The notes beneath the pieces are model-generated. The model was not told the origin of the DNA, made no database searches, and was given only the letters and a program-made list of their open reading frames with translations. Positions 17,378-25,967 of a DNA stretch of 64,000 nucleotides are shown piece after piece. How positions within the stretch are numbered: position 1 is the first letter of the stretch; every line of letters begins with the position of its first letter. Position numbers and translations under genes: made by a program. This DNA comes from Streptomyces sp. CNH099 (GTDB lineage: Bacteria; Actinomycetota; Actinomycetes; Streptomycetales; Streptomycetaceae): the NCBI GenBank assembly GCA_000514715.1, contig AZWL01000011.1, positions 162,506 through 226,505 on the forward strand, in the 5' to 3' direction.

Positions 17378-19672
17378 TCAGGCGAACAGCTCCGGGATCG
17401 TCCGCTCGTACGTCTCGCGCAGTTCCGTCAGCGGGATGCCGAAGTGGCCCTGGAGTTCCAGCGTGTCCCCGTCGACCACCCCGATCCGGGTCGCCGGCAG
17501 CCCGCGCGCACCGCACATGTCCGTGAACCGCATCTCCTCGCTCCGCGGCACCGCCACCACCGCGCGGCCCTGCGACTCCGAGAACAGGAACACCGCCGCC
17601 TCCAGCTCTTCCGGCACCACCAGCCGCGCGCCGTGGCCGCCCCGCAGGCAGGACTCCACCACCGCCTGGACCAGCCCGCCGTCCGACAGGTCGTGCGCCG
17701 CGTCGATCATGCCGTCGCGCGAGGCGGCGATCAGGATCTCGGCGAGCAGCCGCTCCCGCTCCAGGTCGACCGCCGGCGGCAGCCCGCCGAGGTGCTCGTG
17801 CACCACCTGCGACCAGGCCGAGCCGCCCAGCTCCGGCCGCGTGTCGCCGAGGAGGTACAGCAGCTGGCCCTCCGTCGCGAACGCCATCGGGGTGCGCCGC
17901 GCCACGTCGTCGATCACACCGAGCACGCCGACGACCGGCGTCGGGTGGATCGGCTGGTCGCCGGTCTGGTTGTAGAGGGAGACGTTGCCGCCGGTGACCG
18001 GGGTGCCCAGGGTGCGGCAGGCGTCGGCCAGGCCGCGGCACGCCTCGGCGAACTGCCACATGCCCGCCGGGTCCTCCGGCGAGGGGAAGTTGAGGCAGTC
18101 GGTGACCGCGAGCGGGCGGGCGCCGGTGGCGGCGACGTTGCGGTACGACTCCGCCAGCGCCAGCTGCGCGCCCGCGTACGGGTCGAGCTTGGCGTAGCGG
18201 CCGTTGCCGTCGGTGGCGAGCGCGACGCCGAGGCCGGTCTCCTCGTCGATGCGGATCATGCCGGAGTCCTCGGGCTGGGCGAGGACGGTGTTGCCGAGGA
18301 CGAAGCGGTCGTACTGCGAGGTGATCCACGACTTGTCCGCCTGGTTCGGCGAGCCGACGAGGCGCAGCACCTGGGCGCGCAGTTCGCCGGGGTCCGCCGG
18401 CCGCGGGAGCTTCGCCGCGTCGTCGGCCCGGAGGGCGTCCAGCCAGCCGGGGCGGGCCATGGGCCGCTCGTAGACCGGGCCGTCGTGGGCGACGGTGCGC
18501 GGCGGTACGTCCACGATCTGCTCGCCGTGCCAGTAGATCTCCAGCCGGTCGCCGTCGGTGACCTCGCCGATGACGGTGGCGGTGACGTCCCACTTCTCGC
18601 AGACGGCGAGGAAGCGCTCGGCCTTCGCGGGCTCGACCACCGCGCACATCCGCTCCTGCGACTCGCTCATGAGGATCTCCTCGGGCGAGAGCGTCGCGTC
18701 GCGCAGCGGTACGACGTCGAGTTCGACGCGCATGCCGCCGGTGCCGTTGGAGGCCAGCTCGGACGTGGCGCAGGACAGCCCGGCGGCGCCGAGGTCCTGG
18801 ATGCCGACGACGAGGTCTTCGGCGAACGCCTCCAGGGTGCACTCGATGAGCAGCTTCTCCTGGAACGGGTCGCCGACCTGGACGCTGGGACGCTTCGCCC
18901 CCTTTCCTTCCGTGCCAAGGGCTTCGCCCGACACGGCATCGAACGTCTCCGAGGCCAGGATGGACGCGCCGCCGATGCCGTCGCCGCCGGTGCGGGCGCC
19001 GTAGAGGATCACCTTGTTGCCGACGCCGGCGGCCTTGGCGAGGTGGATGTCCTCGTGCCGCATGACGCCGACGCAGAGGGCGTTGACGAGCGGGTTGCCC
19101 TGGTAGCAGGGGTCGAAGACGACCTCGCCGCCGATGTTCGGCAGGCCCAGGCAGTTGCCGTAGCCGCCGATGCCGGCGACGACGCCGGGCAGCACCCGCT
19201 TGGTGTCGGGGTGGTCGGCGGCGCCGAAGCGCAGCGGGTCCATCACGGCGACGGGGCGGGCGCCCATGGCGATGATGTCGCGGACGATGCCGCCGATGCC
19301 GGTGGCGGCGCCCTGGTAGGGCTCGACGTACGAGGGGTGGTTGTGCGACTCGACCTTGAACGTGACGGCGTAGCCCTGGCCGACGTCCACGACGCCGGCC
19401 TGCTCGCCGATGCCGACGAGGAGGGCGTCGGAGGGCGGGGCCTTGTCGCCGAACTGCTTCAGGTGCACCTTGCTCGACTTGTACGAGCAGTGCTCGGACC
19501 ACATCACGGAGTACATGGCCAGCTCGGCGCCGGTCGGGCGGCGGCCGAGGATCTCGCGGATCCGCTCGTACTCGGGTCGCGACAGGCCGAGTTCGGCCCA
19601 GGGCTGCTCGGCGCCGGGGGTGCCGGAGGCGTGCTTGACGGTGTCGAGGGGGGTGCGCGTCGTGCTGCTCAT
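17378..19672 (-). CDS. purL: Phosphoribosylformylglycinamidine synthase subunit PurL
   Basis: A 764-residue ATPase subunit of the three-part FGAM synthase. The N-terminal HTGAE-type signature appears as [29 protein letters not shown], two ATP-binding AIRS-like halves and the C-terminal MCGARGLP region follow. With PurQ (glutaminase) and PurS it converts FGAR to FGAM. Its ATG overlaps the purQ stop by four bases (ATGA), so translation is coupled. A small insertion ([10 protein letters not shown]) precedes the conserved [11 protein letters not shown]. Confidence 0.97.
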   Translation of the reverse strand: MSSTTRTPLDTVKHASGTPGAEQPWAELGLSRPEYERIREILGRRPTGAELAMYSVMWSEHCSYKSSKVHLKQFGDKAPPSDALLVGIGEQAGVVDVGQGYAVTFKVESHNHPSYVEPYQGAATGIGGIVRDIIAMGARPVAVMDPLRFGAADHPDTKRVLPGVVAGIGGYGNCLGLPNIGGEVVFDPCYQGNPLVNALCVGVMRHEDIHLAKAAGVGNKVILYGARTGGDGIGGASILASETFDAVSGEALGTEGKGAKRPSVQVGDPFQEKLLIECTLEAFAEDLVVGIQDLGAAGLSCATSELASNGTGGMRVELDVVPLRDATLSPEEILMSESQERMCAVVEPAKAERFLAVCEKWDVTATVIGEVTDGDRLEIYWHGEQIVDVPPRTVAHDGPVYERPMARPGWLDALRADDAAKLPRPADPGELRAQVLRLVGSPNQADKSWITSQYDRFVLGNTVLAQPEDSGMIRIDEETGLGVALATDGNGRYAKLDPYAGAQLALAESYRNVAATGARPLAVTDCLNFPSPEDPAGMWQFAEACRGLADACRTLGTPVTGGNVSLYNQTGDQPIHPTPVVGVLGVIDDVARRTPMAFATEGQLLYLLGDTRPELGGSAWSQVVHEHLGGLPPAVDLERERLLAEILIAASRDGMIDAAHDLSDGGLVQAVVESCLRGGHGARLVVPEELEAAVFLFSESQGRAVVAVPRSEEMRFTDMCGARGLPATRIGVVDGDTLELQGHFGIPLTELRETYERTIPELFA

Positions 19673-20349
19673 GCGGTGATCAGCCTCTTGAGGATCGAGG
19701 TGAAGAAGCCGAGGCCGTCGGTGCGGCCGGTGCCGACGAGGGCTTCGACGGCGTGCTCGGGGTGGGGCATGAGGCCGACGACGTTGCCGGCCTCGTTGGC
19801 GATGCCCGCGATGTCGCGCAGCGAGCCGTTGGGGTTGCCGTCCAGGTAGCGGAAGACGACGCGGCCGGTGGCCTCCAGCTCGTCGAGCGTGCGCTCGTCG
19901 GCGGTGTAGCGGCCGTCGATGTTCTTGAGCGGGATGCGGATGTCCTGGCCCGCGGCGTAGTCGGCGGTCCAGGCGGTGCCGGCGTTCTCCACCCGCAGCT
20001 TCTGGTCCCGGCAGATGAAGTGCAGGTGGTTGTTACGCAACATCGCGCCGGGCAGCAGATGAGTTTCTGTGAGCACCTGGAAGCCGTTGCAGATGCCGAG
20101 GACCGGCATACCGGCCCCGGCCTGCTCGATGACCGTATCCATCACGGGTGCAAAGCGGGAAATGGCGCCCGCCCGCAGATAGTCGCCGTAACTGAAACCG
20201 CCGGGGAGCACGACGGCGTCCACCTGCTGCAGGTTCCGGTCCCGGTGCCAGAGCGGGACCGGCTCCGCGCCCGCCAGCCGGACCGCGCGCAGCGCGTCGC
20301 GGTCGTCAAGCGAGCCCGGAAAGGTGACGACGCCGATACGAGCGGTCAC
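19669..20349 (-). CDS. purQ: Phosphoribosylformylglycinamidine synthase subunit PurQ
   Basis: A 226-residue class I glutamine amidotransferase supplying ammonia to PurL. The nucleophile is Cys87 in [10 protein letters not shown], with His196 and Glu198 in MPHPEHA completing the triad. The oxyanion strand includes [17 protein letters not shown]. The GTG at 20349 overlaps the purS stop as GTGA, and the gene end overlaps the purL start. This makes a tight S-Q-L operon. Confidence 0.97.
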   Translation of the reverse strand: MTARIGVVTFPGSLDDRDALRAVRLAGAEPVPLWHRDRNLQQVDAVVLPGGFSYGDYLRAGAISRFAPVMDTVIEQAGAGMPVLGICNGFQVLTETHLLPGAMLRNNHLHFICRDQKLRVENAGTAWTADYAAGQDIRIPLKNIDGRYTADERTLDELEATGRVVFRYLDGNPNGSLRDIAGIANEAGNVVGLMPHPEHAVEALVGTGRTDGLGFFTSILKRLITA

Positions 20350-20615
20350 TTCGCCTCTCCCCGGTCCGCGACTTCCTCGACACGTACGGTGAAGTCCTCG
20401 ATCACGGTGTTCGCAAGGAACGTCTCGGCCATCGTGTTGATCTGCGCGAGGGCGGCGTCGTCGACCGGCCCCTCCAGTTCGAGCTCGAAGCGCTTGCCCT
20501 GGCGGACGTCGGCGATCCCGGCGAAGCCGAGGCGCGGCAGCGCACGCTGCACCGCCTGTCCCTGCGGGTCGAGGATCTCCGGCTTGAGCATGACGTCGAC
20601 TACGACGCGGGCCAC
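20346..20615 (-). CDS. purS: Phosphoribosylformylglycinamidine synthase subunit PurS
   Basis: An 89-residue small subunit that bridges PurL and PurQ. The sequence [18 protein letters not shown] and the QRALPRLGF motif are typical. It is first in the purS-purQ-purL operon, which is read from the promoter region shared with the divergent lsr2-like gene. Confidence 0.97.
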   Translation of the reverse strand: MARVVVDVMLKPEILDPQGQAVQRALPRLGFAGIADVRQGKRFELELEGPVDDAALAQINTMAETFLANTVIEDFTVRVEEVADRGEAK

Positions 20616-20938
20616 TGGCTACTCCCGGTAAGGGTTGTGAAGAAGCGGTGACGACAGCGTACCTTGCGGACAAATCTACCCGGGTAGATATGGGTCGGGC
20701 CGGTTACGGTTCCGCATCGCCCGTGATATCCACTTGGGTAAAGGTCCCAATAAACGTAGGGTCCGCATTGCGACGTGACACGCGGGCACAATTGCCCGGC
20801 TTCCGCATCAAAAGCCGTCGCGATACAAAGGTTAAAGAACTGATCAAATGAGCCGGCGCTCCCGCAGCCCCGGCCCGCTCCGCAGGTCGCGCGGCGGGCG
20901 GGAAAGCGGCAGGCGCGACCGACGGAAGGACCGGTTTC
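20616..20938. promoter_or_regulatory. Divergent control region of purSQL and the lsr2-like gene
   Basis: About 320 bp with no gene, clearly AT-richer than its surroundings. It contains a perfect 16-bp palindrome ATCTACCCGGGTAGAT at 20674-20689 and a related site ATCCACTTGGGTAAAG (11 of 16 matches) at 20728-20743. Both lie 60-130 bp upstream of purS. The AT-rich stretch near 20810-20850 is a plausible promoter for the rightward gene. Confidence 0.55.
20674..20689. promoter_or_regulatory. Perfect 16-bp palindrome, candidate purSQL operator
   Basis: ATCTACCCGGGTAGAT equals its own reverse complement. It lies about 60 bp upstream of the purS start, in the range of a -10/-35 region or leader. A degenerate second copy begins 54 bp further upstream. 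The binding protein is unknown. Confidence 0.6.
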
Positions 20939-21256
20939 GTGGCGCAGCGCGTAGTGGTCAGCCTCTTCGACGACATCGACGGCGGAGAAGCTACCGAGAC
21001 GGTCAACTTCGGACTCGACGGGAAGTCGTACGAGATCGATCTCAATGCCTCGAACGCCAGGAAACTGCGCAGCACGCTTGCCCCCTTCCTGCGGGCCGGC
21101 CGGAAGCGGGCCGCGTCGGGGCGGACGTTCACCCGCACCGACGTGGCGCCCAACCCCGCCACCGTACGCGCCTGGGCCGGGTCGCACGGCATGGAGGTGC
21201 CGGCCAGGGGACGCATCCCGAAGAAGGTCTACGAGGCGTTCGAAGCCGCGCACTGA
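20939..21256 (+). CDS. lsrL: Lsr2-like nucleoid-associated protein (LsrL-type)
   Basis: A 105-residue xenogeneic silencer paralogue. The N-terminal dimerisation region (AQRVVVSLFDDIDGGEATETVNFGLDGKSYEIDL) matches Lsr2. The C-terminal AT-hook-like RGR (about residues 90-92) in ARGRIPKKVYEAF binds the AT minor groove. GGAAGGA precedes the GTG at 20939. Streptomyces carries two Lsr2 proteins. The longer basic one is at 34201-34527 in this window, and this one fits the second, less studied LsrL. It diverges from purS. Confidence 0.9.
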   Translation: MAQRVVVSLFDDIDGGEATETVNFGLDGKSYEIDLNASNARKLRSTLAPFLRAGRKRAASGRTFTRTDVAPNPATVRAWAGSHGMEVPARGRIPKKVYEAFEAAH

Positions 21257-21309
21257 CGTCCGGTTCCGGCCGTTCACGGGCCGCGTGTCCGGGCGTTCAC
21301 CCGTCCGGC

Positions 21310-21340
21310 TTGCCATCCGCCCCCCGACATCCGATAGAGT
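21310..21340 (+). promoter_or_regulatory. Promoter of the tRNA-Gly pair
   Basis: TTGCCA (21310-21315) and TAGAGT (21335-21340) with a 19-bp spacer lie 37 bp upstream of the first tRNA-Gly. Another TAGAGT near 21477 precedes the second. Confidence 0.5.
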
Positions 21341-21376
21341 CGGGGCACGCGCCGAGGGGCGACCCCCCGAGGCCAC

Positions 21377-21448
21377 GCGGGTGTAGCTCAGTAGTAGAGC
21401 GCCCTCTTTCCAAGAGGGAGGCGCAGTGTGCGATTCCTGTCACCCGCT
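21377..21448 (+). tRNA. tRNA-Gly (TCC)
   Basis: The acceptor arms GCGGGTG and CACCCGC pair. The anticodon stem CCCTC/GAGGG encloses TTTCCAA, giving anticodon TCC. It is 72 nt without encoded CCA. The T loop is GATTCCTG. Confidence 0.9.
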
Positions 21449-21521
21449 CCGCCACAGAAGCCCCGTATGTCATGGGGTAGAGTGGAGCACGCGCCGAACG
21501 GTGAGAGCTGTTCGGATGCAC

Positions 21522-21594
21522 GCGGACGTGGCTCAGTTGGTAGAGCATCACCTTGCCAAGGTGAGGGTCGCGAGTTCGAATCTCGTCGTCCGCT
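21522..21594 (+). tRNA. tRNA-Gly (GCC), copy 1
   Basis: The acceptor arms GCGGACG and CGTCCGC pair. The anticodon stem TCACC/GGTGA encloses TTGCCAA, giving anticodon GCC. It is 73 nt and CCA is not encoded. It differs from the copy at 25789 at only two positions. Confidence 0.95.
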
Positions 21595-21600
21595 CAGTGA

Positions 21601-21628
21601 GAGCCCCGGCTTTGGCCGGGGCTCTTTT
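21601..21628 (+). terminator. Terminator after the tRNA-Gly pair
   Basis: GAGCCCCGGC pairs with GCCGGGGCTC around a four-base loop and is followed by TTTT, a classic intrinsic terminator. Confidence 0.85.
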
Positions 21629-21655
21629 CGTGCGTTCCCGGAAGTCCCCTCCGAC

Positions 21656-21683
21656 ATGACATCTGTCATCGCGTCCGATGACA
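21656..21683. promoter_or_regulatory. Candidate operator of the ABC/two-component operon
   Basis: Three half-sites lie close together: ATGACA (21656), TGTCAT (21664) and ATGACA (21678). The first pair forms ATGACA-2-TGTCAT and the second TGTCAT-8-ATGACA. They lie 45-70 bp upstream of the ABC ATPase start, which suggests feedback by the NarL-type regulator encoded at the operon end. Confidence 0.45.
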
Positions 21684-21727
21684 GCGTGCACTGCACCGGC
21701 GCCCGCCGCGGCGGAAGCCTTTCAGAC

Positions 21728-22750
21728 ATGGTCAGTGCACAGGACAACGTGATCAGCGCCACGGGGCTGCGGCGCGCGTACGGGGACTTCGAGGCGGTGC
21801 GCGGCATCGACTTCGCCGTCCGCCGGGGCGAGTTGTTCGCCCTGCTCGGTACCAACGGCGCCGGCAAGACCTCCACCGTCGAGCTGCTGGAGGGCCTGGC
21901 GCCGCCCAGCGGGGGCGAGGTGCGGGTGCTCGGGCACGACCCGTACCGCGAGCGCCGGCGGGTGCGCCCGTACACCGGCGTGATGCTGCAGGAGGGCGGC
22001 ATGCCCGCGCAGCTGACGGTCGCCGAGACGGTACGGATGTGGGCCGGCTGCACGGCGCGGCCGCGGCCCGCGGCGGAGGCGCTGGAGCTGGTCGGCCTCG
22101 CCGGCCGCCGGGACGTACGGGTGGCGCACCTGTCCGGCGGCGAGCGGCGGCGCCTCGACCTGGCGCTCGCGCTGCTCGGCCGGCCCGAGGTGCTCTTCCT
22201 CGACGAGCCGACGACCGGGCTGGACGCCGAGGGGCGGCACGCCACCTGGGAGCTGGTCCGCGAACTTCGCACCGGCGGGACGACGGTGCTGCTCACCACG
22301 CACTACCTGGAGGAGGCGGAGGAGCTGGCCGACCGGCTGGCCATCATGGCCGGCGGCCGGATCGCCGCGGCCGGCACCGTCGAGGAGATCGTCGGCGCCC
22401 ACCCGGCGACCGTCTCGTTCCGGCTGCCCGCCGGCTGGCTGCCGGGCGACCTGCCGCCGCTGCCGGCGCTGGGCGTGACCGGGCACGAGCTGGCGGGGAC
22501 GGCCGTGCGGCTGCGCACGGGCGCGCTGCAGCGGACGCTGACGGAGGTGCTGCTGTGGGCCCAGGACAACGGCGTGGAGCTGGCCGGCCTGGACGCCCGG
22601 TCGGCGTCGCTGGAGGAGGCCTTCCTGAAGATCGCGGGGGCTGCGGCGGACGACCGCCGGGCGGGGCCGCGCGAGCGGCCCGACCAGGGTGCCGGGGCCG
22701 CGGCGTACGCCACCGGCCCGGTCCGTACCGACGAGAGGAACGCCCGATGA
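21728..22750 (+). CDS. ABC transporter ATP-binding protein (drug-exporter type)
   Basis: A 340-residue ATPase with Walker A GTNGAGKT (41-48), signature LSGGE (135-139), Walker B LFLDE (156-160) and the switch His in LLTTHYLEEAEEL. It is the DrrA/CcmA-like type paired with an ABC-2 permease. ATG 21728 is preferred; an in-frame ATG at 21656 would translate through the operator repeats. The stop overlaps the permease ATG. The operon is completed by a sensor kinase and a response regulator. The substrate is unknown. Confidence 0.9.
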   Translation: MVSAQDNVISATGLRRAYGDFEAVRGIDFAVRRGELFALLGTNGAGKTSTVELLEGLAPPSGGEVRVLGHDPYRERRRVRPYTGVMLQEGGMPAQLTVAETVRMWAGCTARPRPAAEALELVGLAGRRDVRVAHLSGGERRRLDLALALLGRPEVLFLDEPTTGLDAEGRHATWELVRELRTGGTTVLLTTHYLEEAEELADRLAIMAGGRIAAAGTVEEIVGAHPATVSFRLPAGWLPGDLPPLPALGVTGHELAGTAVRLRTGALQRTLTEVLLWAQDNGVELAGLDARSASLEEAFLKIAGAAADDRRAGPRERPDQGAGAAAYATGPVRTDERNAR

Positions 22751-23577
22751 CCGCCACCGACGCCGCCCCCGGCACCGCCCCGCCGGCGCACGCCGGCGAC
22801 CGCGCCGCCGACGTCCCCGGCCCGCTCGCCCGGCTGGCCGCGGTCGGCCGGGCCGAGCTGACGCTGCTGTGGCGCAGCAAGCTCGTGCTCTTCGGCGCGC
22901 TCGTCACCCCGGCGGGCTTCGCGTTCGCCACCCGGTCCGCCGTCGCGGAGATGGACCTGTCCGACACCGGGCTCACCGCGGCCACCGTGGTGCTGCCGAG
23001 CGCCGTCGTCTTCGCGCTGCTCTTCGTCGTCTACGCCAACCTCGTGATCGTCTACGTCGCCCGCCGCGAGGAACTCGTCCTCAAGCGGCTGCGCACCGGC
23101 CTGCTCGACGACCGCGAGCTGCTCGCCGGCGCCGCGTTGCCCGCGCTGTGCGTGGCGCTGGCGCAGTGCCTCGTGCTGGCCGCCACCGTGGGCCTGGCGA
23201 TGGACGCGCCGGCGCCGCAGGCGCCGCTCGCGGCGGTGCTCGGGGTGCTGCTGGGGATGGCGATGCTGACGGTGCTGGCCGCGGCGACCGCCGCGGCGAC
23301 GAAGTCGGCGGAGAGCGCGCAGCTGACGAGCATGCCCCTGCTGCTGGTCTCCATGTTCGGGTCGGGGCTGTTCGTCCCGTTCGAGGTGCTGCCGGACTCG
23401 CTCGCGGAGATCGCGCGGCGGCTGCCGCTGTCGCCGGTGGTGGAGCTGGTGCGCGGCGGGTGGACCGGGGAGCTGGGCGCCGGCGGGACCGTCGAGGCGC
23501 TGGCGGTGGCGGTGGCGTGGACCGCCGCGGGGGCGTGGGCGGTGCGGCGGTGGTTCCGGTGGGAGCCGCGCGGGTGA
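22747..23577 (+). CDS. ABC-2 type transporter permease
   Basis: A 276-residue integral membrane protein with about six hydrophobic helices after a 40-residue Ala/Pro-rich cytoplasmic lead. It contains the ABC-2 motif region near LPLSPVVELVRGGWTG. Start ATG 22747 overlaps the ATPase stop (ATGA). It forms the exporter with the preceding ATPase. Confidence 0.88.
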   Translation: MTATDAAPGTAPPAHAGDRAADVPGPLARLAAVGRAELTLLWRSKLVLFGALVTPAGFAFATRSAVAEMDLSDTGLTAATVVLPSAVVFALLFVVYANLVIVYVARREELVLKRLRTGLLDDRELLAGAALPALCVALAQCLVLAATVGLAMDAPAPQAPLAAVLGVLLGMAMLTVLAAATAAATKSAESAQLTSMPLLLVSMFGSGLFVPFEVLPDSLAEIARRLPLSPVVELVRGGWTGELGAGGTVEALAVAVAWTAAGAWAVRRWFRWEPRG

Positions 23578-23780
23578 GCGGGCCGCAGCCGGCCGTGCGA
23601 CCGCCGGGGGGCGGTGGGCGTACGGTACGGCCGTACGGGGTGACGGGCGCGGCGCCGGGCCCGGGAGGAACGTACGGGACGGCCGGGGCGACCGAGGCGG
23701 CCGAGGTGGCCGAGGCGGCGGGGACGGCGGGGACGTACGAGAGGACCGGTCCGGGCCCCGGCCCGGAGAGAGGAGGCGGC

Positions 23781-25085
23781 GTGCTCCGCTGGCTGCAGCG
23801 CGCCCGGCGCATGAGCGGGCCCGAGCGCTGGCGCCGCTACACCGTCTCCACCATGTACTTTCTCGCGCTCTTCGAGGCCGTGCTCATGAGCGTGTGGCTG
23901 AGCAGCACCCGCGAGGAGATCGGCGCGGGCCCGTTCGCCGTCGTGGCCGCGCTCCTCCTCGCGCACCTCGCGCTGCAGATCAGGCTCTCCCTGACCGCCC
24001 CGTACCTCGGCGCCGACGGACCCACCCGCCGGCTGCTCGCCCTGCACCTCGGCGTCTGCTCGGCGCTGCTCGGGGTCGGCCTCGCGCTGCGCGCCGCGGA
24101 CCGGCTGGAGCCGGAGCAGCTCGGGCCGTTCCTCGTCTGGGTGCTGATGTTCACCGCCGGCCCGGTGGTGCTGGCGCTGCCGCTGCGCCGCGGCGGGGCG
24201 GTGGTCGGCGCGCTGTGCGCCGGCACGCTGCTCGCCGCGGCGGCCGTCGGGCCGCGCGCGGAGTGGCTGCTGGTCACCGCGCTCACCACGGCCGTGGGCG
24301 CGCCCTTCATGGGGCTCACCTACCGCGCCTCCGCGTGGGGCGTGAAGCTCGTCGACGAGCTGGACGCCGCCCGGGCCGTGCAGGCCCGGCTGGCCGTCGC
24401 CGAGGAGCGGCTGCGCTTCGGCCGCGACCTGCACGACGTGCTCGGCCGCAACCTCTCCGTCATGGCGCTCAAGAGCGAGCTGGCCGTGCAGCTGGCGCAG
24501 CGCGGCCGGCCCGAGGCCGCGGACCAGATGGCCGAGGTGCAGCGCGTCGCGCAGGAGTCGCAGCGCGAGATCCGCGCGGTCGTACGCGGCTACCGCGCCG
24601 CCGACCTGCACGCCGAGCTGGCCGGTGCCCGCGCGGTGCTGCGCGCGGCCGGCGTCGACTGCGAGGTCGACGAGGCGGACCTGACGGCTCCGGGCGCCCG
24701 GGAGGAGGTGCCCGAGGAGGTGCGGTCGGCGCTCGCGTGGGTGGTCCGCGAGGGGACGACGAACGTGCTGCGGCACGCGGACGCGCGCGCCTGCACGGTG
24801 TCGCTGCGGGCCGGGCCCGGCCGGGTCGAGCTGACCATGGACAACGACGGCGCCGCCGGCGCCGCCGGCGCCGAGCCCGGCACCCCCGCCGACGGCGCCG
24901 GGCTCGCCGGGCTGCGGGAGCGGCTCGCGGCCGTCGGGGGCACGCTGAGCGCAGAGCACCGCGGCGGCGGGGGGTTCCGGCTGGCGGCGCGGGTCGACCT
25001 GGGGCCGCGGGTCGGCGTGGCGCCGCGGAACGGCATGGAGCCGCGCAACGACCTGGAGGCTGGGAACGGCATGGAGGCGTCGTGA
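23781..25085 (+). CDS. DesK-type sensor histidine kinase
   Basis: About 434 residues: roughly six transmembrane helices (residues 20-185), then the HisKA_3 dimerisation domain with the phospho-acceptor His218 in FGRDLHDVLGRNLSVMALKSE, and an HATPase domain including EGTTNVLRHADA and GAGLAGLRERL. The frame opens earlier, and a GTG at 23574 overlaps the permease stop. The GTG at 23781 has a much better ribosome binding site (GAGAGGAGG) and omits a low-complexity Gly/Ala/Thr lead, so it is preferred. The C-terminus carries imperfect NGMEPRND/NGMEAS repeats. It pairs with the next gene. Confidence 0.85.
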   Translation: MLRWLQRARRMSGPERWRRYTVSTMYFLALFEAVLMSVWLSSTREEIGAGPFAVVAALLLAHLALQIRLSLTAPYLGADGPTRRLLALHLGVCSALLGVGLALRAADRLEPEQLGPFLVWVLMFTAGPVVLALPLRRGGAVVGALCAGTLLAAAAVGPRAEWLLVTALTTAVGAPFMGLTYRASAWGVKLVDELDAARAVQARLAVAEERLRFGRDLHDVLGRNLSVMALKSELAVQLAQRGRPEAADQMAEVQRVAQESQREIRAVVRGYRAADLHAELAGARAVLRAAGVDCEVDEADLTAPGAREEVPEEVRSALAWVVREGTTNVLRHADARACTVSLRAGPGRVELTMDNDGAAGAAGAEPGTPADGAGLAGLRERLAAVGGTLSAEHRGGGGFRLAARVDLGPRVGVAPRNGMEPRNDLEAGNGMEAS

Positions 25086-25687
25086 TCCGAGTACTGCTCG
25101 CCGACGACGAGCACCTGATCCGGGGCGCGCTGGCCGCGCTGCTGGCGCTGGAGGACGACCTGACGGTCGTCGCCGAGGCGGCGGGCGGCGACGAGGCGCT
25201 GGCCATGGCGCGCGCCCACCGGCCGGACGTCGCCGTGCTCGACCTGCAGATGCCGGGGCTCGACGGCGTCACCGTGGCGGCCTCGCTGCGTACGGCGGCG
25301 CCCGGGTGCGCGGCGATGATCGTCACCAGCCACGGCCGCCCGGGCGCGCTGAAGCAGGCGCTGTCCGCGGGGGTGCGCGGCTTCGTGCCCAAGACCGTCT
25401 CGGCGCAGCGGCTGGCGGAGGTGATCCGCACGGTGCACGGGGGCGGCCGGTACGTCGACCCGGAGCTGGCCGCGGACGCCATCGCGGCCGGGGACTCGCC
25501 GCTGACCCCGCGGGAGGCGGAGGTGCTGGAGCTGGCGGCGGACGGGGCACCGGTGTCGGACATCGCCCGCCGCGCGTCGCTGACGCCGGGGACGGTACGG
25601 AACTACCTGTCGTCGGCGATGACGAAGCTCAACGCGGAGAACCGGCACGCGGCGGCCCGTCTGGCCCGCGAACGCGGCTGGCTGTAG
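25082..25687 (+). CDS. DesR-type (NarL/LuxR family) response regulator
   Basis: A 201-residue regulator. The receiver domain has the acidic pocket DDE (8-10), phosphorylation site Asp54 and the conserved Lys in FVPKTV. A LuxR-type HTH follows (about 135-198, LTPREAEVLELAADG). The GTG overlaps the kinase stop. With the kinase it probably controls the ABC exporter in the same operon, sensing membrane state or the exported compound (inference from family). Confidence 0.92.
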   Translation: MIRVLLADDEHLIRGALAALLALEDDLTVVAEAAGGDEALAMARAHRPDVAVLDLQMPGLDGVTVAASLRTAAPGCAAMIVTSHGRPGALKQALSAGVRGFVPKTVSAQRLAEVIRTVHGGGRYVDPELAADAIAAGDSPLTPREAEVLELAADGAPVSDIARRASLTPGTVRNYLSSAMTKLNAENRHAAARLARERGWL

Positions 25688-25788
25688 GAGCCCCTCCCCC
25701 GCGCGCCCCGGGCCGTACCGCCGTCCCGTCCCCGGCCGGTCCGCGGGGGGCGGCACCGCGGTATAGTGGGCAGCCGCCCCACGGGCGC

Positions 25789-25861
25789 GCGGACGTAGCT
25801 CAGTTGGTAGAGCATCACCTTGCCAAGGTGAGGGTCGCGAGTTCGAGTCTCGTCGTCCGCT
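25789..25861 (+). tRNA. tRNA-Gly (GCC), copy 2
   Basis: Same structure as the gene at 21522 with two substitutions (GTAGCTC versus GTGGCTC in the D arm and GTTCGAGTC versus GTTCGAATC in the T arm). The bases following, CCA, are encoded here. A TATAGT box lies at 25762-25767. Confidence 0.95.
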
Positions 25862-25916
25862 CCATGCACCGGCGTATCACCCTCTCAGCGTCTCCCGGCG
25901 TCACAACACGCAACGC

Positions 25917-25942
25917 CCCGGGCGCTGCCCGGGCCGCCGCCC
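25917..25942 (+). terminator. Terminator after tRNA-Gly
   Basis: CCCGGGC/GCCCGGG (7-bp stem, 3-base loop) is followed by a C-rich stretch and TTTT about 10 bases later. Confidence 0.5.
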
Positions 25943-25967
25943 TTTTCTGTGCCAGGATCGGGGTGCC

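Noticed and set aside
23574..23780. N-terminal extension of the sensor kinase from the GTG overlapping the permease stop
   Set aside because: The extra 69 residues are low-complexity Gly/Ala/Thr, and the GTG at 23781 has a strong ribosome binding site. The upstream start remains possible.
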